DNA from: Desulfosediminicola ganghwensis
GTDB taxonomy: Bacteria; Desulfobacterota; Desulfobulbia; Desulfobulbales; Desulfocapsaceae
Assembly: GCF_005116675.2 (NCBI RefSeq)
Contig: NZ_CP050699.1
Location: 1,883,001-1,947,000 of the forward strand
Length of the DNA: 64,000 nucleotides
Direction: 5' to 3'
Shown: positions 9,260 to 18,431 of the stretch, piece by piece
Position numbering within the stretch: position 1 is the stretch's first letter
Layout of the letters: each line of letters begins with the position of its first letter
Notes under the pieces: generated by a model
The model's database searches: none
What the model saw: only the letters and a program-made list of their open reading frames with translations
Told to the model about the DNA's origin: nothing
Position numbers and translations under genes: made by a program

Positions 9260-9506
9260 CCCGGATTTCCCATGAGCAATAAATAGAAATAGAGAAGAAA
9301 TATCTTATATGCAGGTGTAGCAATATTTTGAATATACTGAATTATTTGGCAAAAAATGTCTGTCGAAGGTCAAATCCTTTAGCGCCATCCTCTTCAGTAT
9401 TTCGAGAGTAGGCATAGATTGCTGTGGCTTACTCCCGAAAACTTCGAACCTGACCCTGCCTGCCCTGATCAGAAATCGGGGGTAGAATAGTCTCTGCCGA
9501 AACTCG

Positions 9507-9543
9507 AAAAGCCCTGTTTGTGAAATCACAACCAGGGCTTTTT
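9507..9543. terminator. Bidirectional terminator between the J-protein gene and galU
   Basis: AAAGCCCTG and CAGGGCTTT enclose an inner TTGTGA/TCACAA stem, one mismatch and a 2-nt loop. T-rich on the plus side and A-rich on the other, so it can serve both convergent genes. Confidence 0.85.
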
Positions 9544-9564
9544 GCTATGTAGGCACAGAACTCT

Positions 9565-10425
9565 CTACAGGGTTTTGATATACTCTTTCATGGTCGGTCC
9601 TAACTCCGGGTGGTCGAGGGCGAAGGCCAGATTTGCCATCTGAAAACCTGCCTTGTCACCACAATCAAAACGCGTGCCCTTGAACCGATAGCCAAAAATG
9701 GGTTGTTCTTCAAGCAAGGTTACCATGGAGTCGGTGAGCTGTATTTCTCCGCCCGCACCTTTCTTATGGGCACCGAGAAAATCGAAGATTCTCGGGGTGA
9801 AAATATAGCGGCCGATCGCTGCCAGGTTGGAAGGGGCGTCTTCCGGATTAGGTTTTTCGACCATCGATTTGACGCGAACGGTGCCATTATGCTCATCTTC
9901 CGCCTCTAAGATACCGTATTTGGAGGTGTCTTCTGTGGGTACTTCTATGACAGCCACCATCGAGGCCCGTAATCTGTCAAACTCCTTGATCATCTGGTGG
10001 AGTGCAGGTACTTCACTTTGAATAAGGTCATCCGCCAGCAGCACAGCAAAAGGTTCATCGCCAACGATGTGGCGCGCGCACCAGATGGCATGTCCGAGAC
10101 CGAGGGGTTCACTCTGCCTGGTATAGACGATGGTGCCGGAAGGCGGTACCAGTGATTCGATGGTCTGCAGCAGATCATCTTTACCGCGTTTTCTCAAGGT
10201 GTCTTCCAGCTCATAGCTTCGATCGAAGTGGTTTTCAAGGGGAGTCTTGCCGGCTCCGGTTACAAAGATCAATTGCTCAATACCGGAGGCCAGAGCTTCT
10301 TCGACAGCGTACTGGATGATGGGTTTGTCTACCACAGGCAGCATCTCTTTCGGCATAGCCTTGGTGGCGGGGAGAAATCGTGTGCCAAGTCCTGCAACGG
10401 GGAATATCGCTTTTGTAATTTTCAT
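9565..10425 (-). CDS. galU: UTP--glucose-1-phosphate uridylyltransferase
   Basis: A 286-residue nucleotidyltransferase of typical GalU length. It has the N-terminal signature FPVAGLGTRFLPATKAMPKE with the activation loop, DKPIIQYAVEEA, LLADDLI (metal-binding Asp) and MVEKP. It makes UDP-glucose from UTP and glucose-1-phosphate in the cytoplasm, feeding lipopolysaccharide and exopolysaccharide synthesis. It stands alone, convergent with the J-protein gene and divergent from feoB. Exopolysaccharide acetylation genes occur 13 kb away, but nothing shows a direct link. Confidence 0.97.
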   Translation of the reverse strand: MKITKAIFPVAGLGTRFLPATKAMPKEMLPVVDKPIIQYAVEEALASGIEQLIFVTGAGKTPLENHFDRSYELEDTLRKRGKDDLLQTIESLVPPSGTIVYTRQSEPLGLGHAIWCARHIVGDEPFAVLLADDLIQSEVPALHQMIKEFDRLRASMVAVIEVPTEDTSKYGILEAEDEHNGTVRVKSMVEKPNPEDAPSNLAAIGRYIFTPRIFDFLGAHKKGAGGEIQLTDSMVTLLEEQPIFGYRFKGTRFDCGDKAGFQMANLAFALDHPELGPTMKEYIKTL

Positions 10426-10873
10426 AGGCAGATCAGTGTTTTATTGTTTTGATACGTGAATTCGCAATGAATGTCGTGTAACTGTCTTGAATGTATAAGC
10501 TTCTTTTGGGCTCTGAAAATTGTTCCCGAAAAGAGAAGGCAGTATAGAGAGCCTGCTGCCGGATGTAAATAGGTACCTCTCCCTATTAGGGAAAATCTAA
10601 TCAGTCATTAATTTTGCACGACGATCTGTTCCTGGCAGATAAAGTGGCTGCTCCTTATTATCATTGCCGTATGTGCCTGAAATGTCAAACTTGCTTATAG
10701 ATTTTCTTTATTTGAGCAGATTCTCGTTGAACATGGTGGGAAAAAAGTGCAAATGTCACCGGGGAAGGCTAAGGACAAATTGCATTTCCTGGAAAATGTG
10801 CTAATGATGACGAAGAATTTTTAGCAATGTTTAACATATTACGGCTATTCAACTTTCATCTGTATCAGTTTTT
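10426..10873. other. Divergent intergenic region galU / feoB
   Basis: About 450 bp, AT-rich, presumably with the two divergent promoters. I looked for a DtxR- or Fur-type palindrome upstream of feoB and saw none that I would defend. Confidence 0.4.
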
Positions 10874-12859
10874 ATGAAAGACGCTGCACAACCAGTTGTT
10901 GGCTCAGAGAACAGACCTGATAGATATAATTATGCCCTGATAGGGAATATGAATGTCGGGAAGACTGTTATCTTTTCAAAGCTCTCAACAAAGAAAGTCA
11001 AATCGATCAATCTGCCTGGTTCAACGGTTTCCATTCAGGGTGCACCCATACGCGGAGCCCGGGGATGCCTCTATGATACTCCGGGCAACGTCTCCATTTT
11101 CTCAGACAATGAAGATGAGAGCGCAGTACGTGAGATACTGCTTTCCAGTAAATATACCGGTGAGATAAACGGCATTGTGTTGATTGCTGATGCTAAAAAT
11201 CTCTCCAGATCTCTGGCGATTGCCCTGCAGTACAGCGAGTTCGGTCTGCCGATGATTCTCAACATCAATATGATGGATGAGGCGGTCTCGCGCGGTATTG
11301 AAATAGATACCAGAAAGCTCTCGGAGATACTGGGAATCGAGGTGACTACCAGTATTGCCCCGGAAGGGATGGGTCTTCGCGATCTGGTTGGCAAATTTTC
11401 ACAATTGCGACCTGCGAACTTCGGTATCAGCTACACTCCTGCCATGGATGAGTTGCTGACGGATATCGACGAACTGCTCGGCGAAAGCCGGGTTTCAGCC
11501 AGGGCAATAGGACTGCTATTGATCCATGATGACCTGGACGCCAGGAAATATGTTCGTGAGCTCAAAGGTGAGGAGGTATTGACTTCGATTCTTCATCTTG
11601 TCGAGCGTTTCAGGAGAAACAACCCCACCCATAATCGTGACATACTTGTTGATCATTATAATGGTCTTGCCCGTAATGTGGCAGATGACGTGCAACGAAG
11701 GGAACCTGTCTCAGGTAACTCACGTCTGGCGACCTTTGGTGATATGTGTACCTCGTACCTCACGGGGATTCCCATCGCCATGCTGGTGCTCACCCTTATG
11801 TATTTCTTTATCGGTGCATTTGGGGCTACCTATCTTGTAGATACCCTCAACGTTACTTTTTTTCAGGGTATTCTTCTTCCTGCGGTGGGGCAGGTGACGG
11901 ACCGGCTCTCCAACGAGTTCCTGCGTGATATGATCATGGACCCGGATTTCGGTATTCTGCCCACCGGTGTTTTTTTGGCCATGGGCTTGGTTTTGCCGGT
12001 AATATTCTGTTTTTATATAGCTTTTGGAGTGTTGGAGGATTCTGGGTATCTGCCGAGAATTTCCATATTGCTCGACAAGATCTTCCAGAAGCTTGGCCTG
12101 AACGGCAAGGGTGTCATTCCATTGGTAATGGGCTTTTCCTGTGTGACCATGGCGCTTTTGACCACCAGGGTACTGAATACGGAAAAAGAGAAAATCATTG
12201 CTTCCTTTCTGCTCTATCTGTGCCTGCCATGCGCACCGCTTATTGCAGTGATGCTTGTTATTCTCGACAAAATGCCATTTTCTGCGACTTTGACTGTTTT
12301 CGGGGTGCTTGGCAGCCAGATCCTGATTGCCGGTTATCTGCTCAATAAACTTCTGCCGGGCCAGCGCTCACCGTTGTTTCTGGAAATCCCTCCCATGAGG
12401 TTGCCGAAGCCACTTGCCGTAATCAAAATGGCTCTGGCCAAGACCTGGTTCTTCATGCTTGAGGCATTGCCGGTATTTATCATTGCTTCCATGGCGGTGT
12501 TCCTTTTTGAGCGGGCGGGGGGACTCCGGTTACTGGAACATACCTTAGGCCCCATGATCCACCACCTGATGGGGTTGCCGGAAAAAAGTGTGCAGGTTTT
12601 CATTAAGACCATGATTCGCCGTGAGAGCGGTGCTGCGGAGCTGGAGCATCTGCATATGATCTACACCAACCTGCAACTGGTGGTGAACCTTCTGGTGATG
12701 ACCTTTGTGGCTCCTTGTATCAACTCATTTATCGTGCTGTTCAAGGAGCGGGGATTAAAGACCGGGATGGGGATAAATGTTGCGGTGTTTCTTTATGCGA
12801 TACTGCTGGGAAGTATTGTGAATTATCTGTGTCTCACCTTTGGTGTAACCTTTACCTGA
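10874..12859 (+). CDS. feoB: FeoB-type ferrous iron transporter, short form
   Basis: A 661-residue protein: an N-terminal cytoplasmic G domain (about 18-180) with P-loop GNMNVGKT at 24-31, DTPGN as the G3 region and NMMDEA as G4, then a C-terminal membrane part with repeated Gate-type hydrophobic segments and conserved cysteines in GFSC and CLPCAP. The protein is shorter than typical FeoB (about 750-800) and its G3 region differs from the usual DLPGTYSL. It would import Fe(II) across the inner membrane under anoxic conditions. The ATG has no clear ribosome site. A DtxR-FeoA fusion gene follows 32 nt downstream, which supports the iron role and suggests self-contained regulation. Another metal cannot be excluded. 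Confidence 0.85.
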   Translation: MKDAAQPVVGSENRPDRYNYALIGNMNVGKTVIFSKLSTKKVKSINLPGSTVSIQGAPIRGARGCLYDTPGNVSIFSDNEDESAVREILLSSKYTGEINGIVLIADAKNLSRSLAIALQYSEFGLPMILNINMMDEAVSRGIEIDTRKLSEILGIEVTTSIAPEGMGLRDLVGKFSQLRPANFGISYTPAMDELLTDIDELLGESRVSARAIGLLLIHDDLDARKYVRELKGEEVLTSILHLVERFRRNNPTHNRDILVDHYNGLARNVADDVQRREPVSGNSRLATFGDMCTSYLTGIPIAMLVLTLMYFFIGAFGATYLVDTLNVTFFQGILLPAVGQVTDRLSNEFLRDMIMDPDFGILPTGVFLAMGLVLPVIFCFYIAFGVLEDSGYLPRISILLDKIFQKLGLNGKGVIPLVMGFSCVTMALLTTRVLNTEKEKIIASFLLYLCLPCAPLIAVMLVILDKMPFSATLTVFGVLGSQILIAGYLLNKLLPGQRSPLFLEIPPMRLPKPLAVIKMALAKTWFFMLEALPVFIIASMAVFLFERAGGLRLLEHTLGPMIHHLMGLPEKSVQVFIKTMIRRESGAAELEHLHMIYTNLQLVVNLLVMTFVAPCINSFIVLFKERGLKTGMGINVAVFLYAILLGSIVNYLCLTFGVTFT

Positions 12860-12891
12860 AAGCAGAACCTGCTTTTTACCGGTGAAACGAT

Positions 12892-13554
12892 ATGCTCAAT
12901 GAACGACTTGAGGAAATTTTAGAGGCGATATGGGTCGCCAGGGAAAAGAAGCAGAGTTCTCTCGCTGCTATACGTGAGAACTGTGCAATACAGTTCTCAG
13001 GGTCTGAGCTTAAGGCGTTAGAACGAAACAAAATGGTGTTGTTGAATGGCGATGAGGTGCATTTCACCCACGAGGGCGAAAAACTCGGTAAGGTTATAAT
13101 CAGGCGGCATCGCCTGGCCGAGGTGCTGGTTACTTCCATTCTGAAAGTAAAGAAGCATAAAATGCACGAGATAGCCTGTGAGTTCGAGCATTCCCTGCAG
13201 GCGGAGGTTGAAGAGTCGATTTGTACTCTTTTAGGGCATCCTGAGGTGTGTCCTGACGGTAAGTCGATTCCTCCCGGTGTGTGCTGTAAAAACAATTCCA
13301 CCAGGGTTGAAAACACGGTTACCAGCTTAATTGAACTTTCGCCGGGAGAACAGGGACGCATAACCTATATAAAACCCGGCAGTCACTCCAACCTGCATCA
13401 ATTACTTTCATTCGGTCTCAGCCCGGGGGTGACGGTAACTGTGCATCGAACATCGCCCGCCTTTTGTGTAAAGTTTGAAAACACTGAACTGGCGCTTGAC
13501 CCTGAAATTGCAAAAAATATCTTTGTCTGGAAAACAAGCTGCCTGCTGAAATAG
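12892..13554 (+). CDS. DtxR/MntR-family metal regulator with C-terminal FeoA domain
   Basis: A 220-residue regulator. Residues 1-65 form a winged helix; 66-140 carry the DtxR metal-binding/dimerisation segment (HRLAEVLVTSIL, ACEFEHSLQAEVEESICTLL, GHPEVCPDGKSIPPG), including the Cys, Glu and His positions that bind the metal in this family. Residues about 145-220 are an FeoA/SH3-like domain (LSPGEQGRITYIKPG). The helix-turn-helix is more divergent than the metal domain. It most likely represses feoB and other iron genes when Fe(II) is bound. Expressed with feoB (32-nt gap, GGTGA ribosome site). No separate feoA gene is present nearby, so this fused domain may supply that function. Confidence 0.88.
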   Translation: MLNERLEEILEAIWVAREKKQSSLAAIRENCAIQFSGSELKALERNKMVLLNGDEVHFTHEGEKLGKVIIRRHRLAEVLVTSILKVKKHKMHEIACEFEHSLQAEVEESICTLLGHPEVCPDGKSIPPGVCCKNNSTRVENTVTSLIELSPGEQGRITYIKPGSHSNLHQLLSFGLSPGVTVTVHRTSPAFCVKFENTELALDPEIAKNIFVWKTSCLLK

Positions 13555-14135
13555 TTTCTGTCGTACTGAGCCAATCCTCGCAGATTGATGGAATTGCGAG
13601 TGGTGCTACTACATTGTCGCTATGGTGAAAATGCACTGTAGTGCGCTACAATATTGTAATAGCGGGTTTCTTCGGAAGGGGGTGGCCAGGAAAATAATTC
13701 ATGTAGCGTCGCCATTTCTTGGCTGATTTGATTTTTTTGGTATAATGTCTCCTCTAACCCGAATTTTCCATGAGCTTTTTGCAAGCCTTCAGATGTTTTG
13801 GGCAGCAATTTTCCCCTTGAAAGCTCGGGTCAGTCCAGATGTTGCCTGAGACCCGGCAGCGGATGGTGACAGGAGCATCCTGCCAACGTGGTCGGGTATC
13901 GCCAGTTGAGTTTTCCCGGATGTCTGTACATAGGGGTTGAGTCCCTTCCTTCCTCTGGGTGTACGTTACAATCACGCCCTGATTATGCAGATGATTTGAA
14001 CAGCAGATCGTCTCGTGTACCTATCCTGTCTACTACCGGTAGATATCTTTTGATCATTCGTCGTTTTATACTCTCATTTTTGTTGTTCGATTTTAGAGAT
14101 ATCGGTGTTAAAGAAACTGAAAATGGAGGTCGTAG
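13555..14135. other. 580-bp leader region upstream of icd
   Basis: No protein gene is evident. Contains a promoter-like TATAAT box at 13741-13746 and several potential hairpins downstream (for example CAGGA-GCA-TCCTG near 13870), so transcription from there would give an approximately 385-nt 5' leader for icd or a separate small RNA. Confidence 0.4.
13719..13746 (+). promoter_or_regulatory. Putative sigma-70 promoter
   Basis: TTGGCT and TATAAT separated by 16 bp. The -10 box is perfect, the -35 box matches 4 of 6. The next downstream gene on this strand is icd. Confidence 0.4.
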
Positions 14136-15350
14136 ATGCAGAAAATTAAGGTGAAAAATCCGGTCGTTGAACTCGATGGTGATGAGATGACCCGGATCAT
14201 ATGGGAGTTTATTAAAAGTAAACTTATCCTGCCATATCTGGATATTGATCTGAAGTATTACGATCTTTCCATGGAAAATCGCGATCAGACAGATGACCAG
14301 GTTACTGTCGAGGCGGCCAATGCCATCAAGGAGTTTGGTGTGGGCGTGAAGTGTGCCACCATCACCCCGGACGAGGCCCGTGTCGAGGAGTTTGGTTTAA
14401 AGAAGATGTGGAAATCCCCCAACGGTACTATCCGCAACATTATAGGTGGCACCGTTTTTCGTCAGCCGATCATCTGTGAAAATATCCCCCGCCTGGTGCC
14501 GGGTTGGAAAAGACCTATCGTCATTGGCCGTCACGCATTCGGTGACCAGTACCGTGCGACGGATTTTCTGGTACCCGGAGCAGGGAAACTGACCATGAAA
14601 TTCGAGCCTGCAGACGGTGGCGAGCCCATCGAATACGAGGTGTTCGATTTTCCTGCTAGTGGCTGTGCAATGGGTATGTATAACCTCGATGAGTCGATTC
14701 GCGGTTTTGCCCGATCATGCATGAATTACGGGTTGAATCTCGGTTGGCCGGTGTATCTCTCCACCAAAAATACCATCCTGAAAAAATATGATGGCCGCTT
14801 CAAGGACATCTTTCAGGAGGTATACGAGAATGAATTTACAGAAAAATTCAAGGCGGCCGGCATTACCTATGAGCATCGTCTGATCGATGATATGGTTGCC
14901 GCCGCACTCAAGTGGGATGGCGGTTTTGTCTGGGCCTGCAAGAACTACGACGGCGATGTACAATCCGATACCGTTGCCCAGGGCTTCGGCTCACTCGGTC
15001 TGATGACTTCGGTGCTTATGACCGAGGATGGCAAAACCATTGAAGCAGAGGCGGCCCATGGTACCGTAACCCGCCACTATCGCGAGCACCAGAAGGGCAA
15101 CAAGACCTCGACCAACCCTATAGCTTCTATCTTTGCCTGGACCAGGGGCCTGGCCTATCGTGGCAAATTTGACGAGACTCCAGAGGTTGTGAAGTTTGCA
15201 GAAACTCTGGAAAATGTCTGTGTCGAGACCGTTGAATCGGGTTTTATGACCAAGGACCTGGCACTTCTGGTAGGTGAAGGTCAGACCTTTCTGACCACCG
15301 AAGAGTTTTTGGCCAAGCTGGACGAAAATCTGCAAAAAGCTCTTGCCTGA
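14136..15350 (+). CDS. icd: NADP-type isocitrate dehydrogenase, eukaryotic-like homodimeric subfamily
   Basis: A 404-residue enzyme that oxidatively decarboxylates isocitrate to 2-oxoglutarate. The N-terminus [14 protein letters not shown], substrate-loop [33 protein letters not shown] and [17 protein letters not shown] are those of the eukaryotic-type (subfamily II) IDH rather than the E. coli type. The start is preceded by a strong GGAGGT. It is followed by its own terminator and then acnB, so two successive TCA reactions are encoded side by side but likely as separate transcripts. In sulfate reducers this enzyme can work oxidatively or in biosynthesis; the sequence does not decide. Cofactor preference for NADP is from family knowledge. 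Confidence 0.96.
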   Translation: MQKIKVKNPVVELDGDEMTRIIWEFIKSKLILPYLDIDLKYYDLSMENRDQTDDQVTVEAANAIKEFGVGVKCATITPDEARVEEFGLKKMWKSPNGTIRNIIGGTVFRQPIICENIPRLVPGWKRPIVIGRHAFGDQYRATDFLVPGAGKLTMKFEPADGGEPIEYEVFDFPASGCAMGMYNLDESIRGFARSCMNYGLNLGWPVYLSTKNTILKKYDGRFKDIFQEVYENEFTEKFKAAGITYEHRLIDDMVAAALKWDGGFVWACKNYDGDVQSDTVAQGFGSLGLMTSVLMTEDGKTIEAEAAHGTVTRHYREHQKGNKTSTNPIASIFAWTRGLAYRGKFDETPEVVKFAETLENVCVETVESGFMTKDLALLVGEGQTFLTTEEFLAKLDENLQKALA

Positions 15351-15370
15351 TCGGATCAGTCCATCATAAC

Positions 15371-15422
15371 GCAACCGGGGCGGGAAAAGCCGTATTGAAC
15401 CTGCCCCGGTTGTCGTCTTTTA
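15371..15422 (+). terminator. Terminator downstream of icd
   Basis: CAACCGGGGCGGG pairs with CCTGCCCCGGTTG across a 15-nt loop, one G-T wobble, followed by a T-rich run. Confidence 0.85.
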
Positions 15423-15543
15423 TCATTTCTCCCCTCAATTATCCCATATGAGTAAAGGATTGAGATGCGCTGTCAGCCAGAGAGTCTTGTGATAACAGGC
15501 AATCTCATATCTTATCAATATGTTTGCGAATAAGGATTGAATA

Positions 15544-17994
15544 ATGCTTGCTGAATATCAAAAACATGTCGAGGAGAGGCAGGCCGCGGGCTTGCCGCCG
15601 CTGCCCCTCACAGCAGGTCAGACCCGTGATCTGGTATGTCTGCTCGAACAGGAGGAGAAGACCGGTCTGCTTGTCGAACTCCTGGGTGAACGCGTGGAGC
15701 CCGGTGTGGGCAAAGCCGCAAAGGTGAAAGCTGAGTGGTTACTGAAGGTTGCCGAAGGCAGAGTGGAAGTCGAGGGGTTCACCCCTGATTCTGCCATAGG
15801 CCAGCTATCCCGTATGGGTGGCGGCTACAATGTCGAAGCCCTGATACGTTTACTGAGTGTCGAGGCGGTCGCAGGCACTGCAGCCGAGGGTCTCAAGAAG
15901 CTGATCAAGGTGTATGAGGCCTTTGACAGGGTAAAGGAACTGGCCGTGGACAATGAACATGCCAGAGGGGTGCTTGAGTCATGGGCAAAGGCGGAATGGT
16001 TTTATAACAGTCCGGAAATACCTGCGTCGGTGGAACTGACCATTTACAAGGTGGAAGGTGAGATCAACACCGATGATTTCTCTCCTGGCAACCAGGCCCA
16101 GTCCCGTGCTGACATACCTCTGCACGCCACACATTTTGGAACCAAACGTTTTCCCGGTGGCGTGGAGGCAATCCGTAATTTTCGTAAAGCCGGAAAATCT
16201 ATCGGTTTTGCAGGTGATGTGGTGGGCACAGGTTCTTCCAGAAAATCTGCCATCAACTCACTGGTCTGGCATGTGGGCGAAGATATTCCGGGAGTGCCCA
16301 ATAAGCGCTGTGGCGGCGTGGTTGTTGGCTCCATCATTGCACCGATTTTTTATGCGACCGCCAGAGATGCGGGAGTTTTGCCTATCCAGGCGGATGTGAG
16401 TTCTCTTGCCATCGGTGAGCAGGTCACATTGAACCTGAAAACCTGGACAATGACGCGTGAAAATGGTGAGTCAGTTGAACTGGTGCCACCTCCGGCGACT
16501 TTGCTTGATGAATATCGTGCCGGGGGGAGGCTGAACCTGATTATCGGTCGCAACCTGACCCGGGCAGCCTGTGATGCACTGGGGATTGAGTATCCTGAAT
16601 TCAGGAAGGTGGATAACCCTAAGCCTGCAGCAGACCAGGGCTACACTCTGGCCCAGAAGATGGTCGGGCGTGCCTGTGGCTTAGAAGGTGTGTTGCCCGG
16701 TACAGTCTGTGAGCCGAAGATCACTACGGTTGGCTCCCAGGATACAACCGGGCCGATGACTATGCAGGAGATCGCTGAGCTGGCTTGTCTCCGTTTCAAA
16801 GCTGATCTCTTTATGCAGTCATTTTGCCATACAGCCGCATATCCCAAGGCTTCGGACCCGGTGCGTTGGCAGATTATGAAAGAAACCACCGAGAGTTGCG
16901 GCGGAGTTGTGTTGAAACCCGGAGATGGAGTCATCCATTCCTGGCTGAACAGAATGCTTGTGCCTGATACCGTTGGCACCGGTGGCGACTCCCATACCCG
17001 TTTTCCTCTGGGTATTTCCTTTCCGGCAGGTTCCGGTCTTGTTGCATTTGCCGGAGCGTTGGGTTTTATGCCACTGGAGATGCCGCAGTCGGTACTGGTC
17101 CGGTTTAAGGGGCAGCGACAGCCGGGAATCACCGTACGCGATATGGTTAACGCCATCCCGTACCAGGCGATTAAAAAGGGCTTGTTGACTGTGGACAAGA
17201 AAGGCAAAAAGAACATCTTCGCCGGCACTGTCCTGGAAATAGAGGGTATTGAAGATCTGAGCGTTGAAGAGGCATTCGAGTTGAGCGATGCTTCTGCAGA
17301 ACGTAGCGCCGCGGCAGCTACCCTGAAATTACCCTTGGAAGCTGTGATAGAAAATGTACGCGGGAATGTCGCGCTGCTGAAATCAATGGTGGCAGATGGT
17401 TACTCTGATAAAGAGTGCATCGAAAGGCGCATCGCCACACTTGAAGGCTGGCTTGCTGACCCGTCTCTACTCGAAGCGGATGCGACTGCTGAGTATCTCA
17501 CTGTGATCGAGATCGATCTCAATGAGTTGAAGGAACCTTTACTGGCTTGTCCAAATGATCCCGACGACGTACGACCACTGAGTGAAGTTGCGGGTACTGT
17601 TATAGATGAAGCGTTTATCGGCTCCTGCATGGTGCATATCGGTCATTTGCGAACCGCCTCCAGGCTGGTGGCAGGTAAGGAGTACTCGAAAGGGCAGCTC
17701 TGGGTTGCACCGCCAACCCGTATGGCCAGGGATACCCTGCTGGCAGAAGGCAGCCTGAGCAATTTTTCCCAGGTTGGCGCCAGGGTGGAAATACCTGGCT
17801 GCAGTCTCTGTATGGGCAACCAGGCCAGAGTGCGACCGGGTGTGACGGTAATGTCTACCTCCACCCGCAATTTCGACAACCGCCTTGGCGATAATACTAA
17901 GGTTTTCCTTGGCTCTACCGAACTGACTGTTTATGCGGCTCTCTATGGCCAGTTGCCAACGGCCGAAGAGTACATAGAGTTTGTTAAAGAATAA
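15544..17994 (+). CDS. acnB: Aconitate hydratase B
   Basis: An 816-residue aconitase of the AcnB type, somewhat shorter than the E. coli protein (865). The helical HEAT-like N-terminal domain comes first (MLAEYQKHVEERQAAGLPPL), then the swivel domain (INTDDFSPGNQAQSRADIP, GTGSSRKSAIN) and the catalytic core (VGTGGDSHTRFPLGISFPAG). The three cysteines that hold the 4Fe-4S cluster are present at C695 (GSCMVHIGH), C753 and C756 (CSLCMGNQARV). It isomerises citrate to isocitrate via cis-aconitate. It starts 190 bp after icd with an AAGGATT ribosome site and has its own hairpin downstream. AcnB apo-protein binds RNA in some bacteria; whether it does here is unknown. Confidence 0.97.
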   Translation: MLAEYQKHVEERQAAGLPPLPLTAGQTRDLVCLLEQEEKTGLLVELLGERVEPGVGKAAKVKAEWLLKVAEGRVEVEGFTPDSAIGQLSRMGGGYNVEALIRLLSVEAVAGTAAEGLKKLIKVYEAFDRVKELAVDNEHARGVLESWAKAEWFYNSPEIPASVELTIYKVEGEINTDDFSPGNQAQSRADIPLHATHFGTKRFPGGVEAIRNFRKAGKSIGFAGDVVGTGSSRKSAINSLVWHVGEDIPGVPNKRCGGVVVGSIIAPIFYATARDAGVLPIQADVSSLAIGEQVTLNLKTWTMTRENGESVELVPPPATLLDEYRAGGRLNLIIGRNLTRAACDALGIEYPEFRKVDNPKPAADQGYTLAQKMVGRACGLEGVLPGTVCEPKITTVGSQDTTGPMTMQEIAELACLRFKADLFMQSFCHTAAYPKASDPVRWQIMKETTESCGGVVLKPGDGVIHSWLNRMLVPDTVGTGGDSHTRFPLGISFPAGSGLVAFAGALGFMPLEMPQSVLVRFKGQRQPGITVRDMVNAIPYQAIKKGLLTVDKKGKKNIFAGTVLEIEGIEDLSVEEAFELSDASAERSAAAATLKLPLEAVIENVRGNVALLKSMVADGYSDKECIERRIATLEGWLADPSLLEADATAEYLTVIEIDLNELKEPLLACPNDPDDVRPLSEVAGTVIDEAFIGSCMVHIGHLRTASRLVAGKEYSKGQLWVAPPTRMARDTLLAEGSLSNFSQVGARVEIPGCSLCMGNQARVRPGVTVMSTSTRNFDNRLGDNTKVFLGSTELTVYAALYGQLPTAEEYIEFVKE

Positions 17995-18009
17995 GTTTCG
18001 CAATACCTG

Positions 18010-18050
18010 GCCGGTGGTTAAGAGGGGTTCTTGACCACCGGCATTCTTTC
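18010..18050 (+). terminator. Terminator downstream of acnB
   Basis: GCCGGTGGT pairs with ACCACCGGC, extended inward by AAGA/TCTT, followed by a pyrimidine-rich ATTCTTTCTCC tract. The rest of the 440-bp gap up to the BCCT gene shows nothing recognisable. Confidence 0.8.
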
Positions 18051-18431
18051 TCCGCCATTTCGTGATGGTGGTGCCCGGTTGAATTCAAGTGTGATTATCT
18101 TGAATTATCAGTGTAGATCAGTTGTGAGTGTGGTGAGTTACGTCCTTTGCTCAGCCATTTCCAGCTATCGCCCGACACGTCTGTATTTCGAGATTGTATA
18201 AATAATGCTGATGAATCGTTTCAGCGAAATTTGATTGTGGTTTGCAGGTGAGTTGTTATGTTCATCCGGTATTTCTTAATAGAAGATGAATTGGCAGGCT
18301 GATGAAATCGTTGGTTGGAACGGGCTTTAAAAGTTATGTGCATGATGATGTGGCAGTGCTGCTTCAGGGTGTGGCTATTTTAGGGCAGATGATTGACAGT
18401 AACGGGAGCTTGCCCAAAAAAGAGGATTTTA

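Noticed and set aside
13747-14100. 6S RNA upstream of icd
   Set aside because: Length and promoter would fit, but I could not find the long closing stem with a central bubble. Kept only as an unnamed leader or small-RNA candidate.
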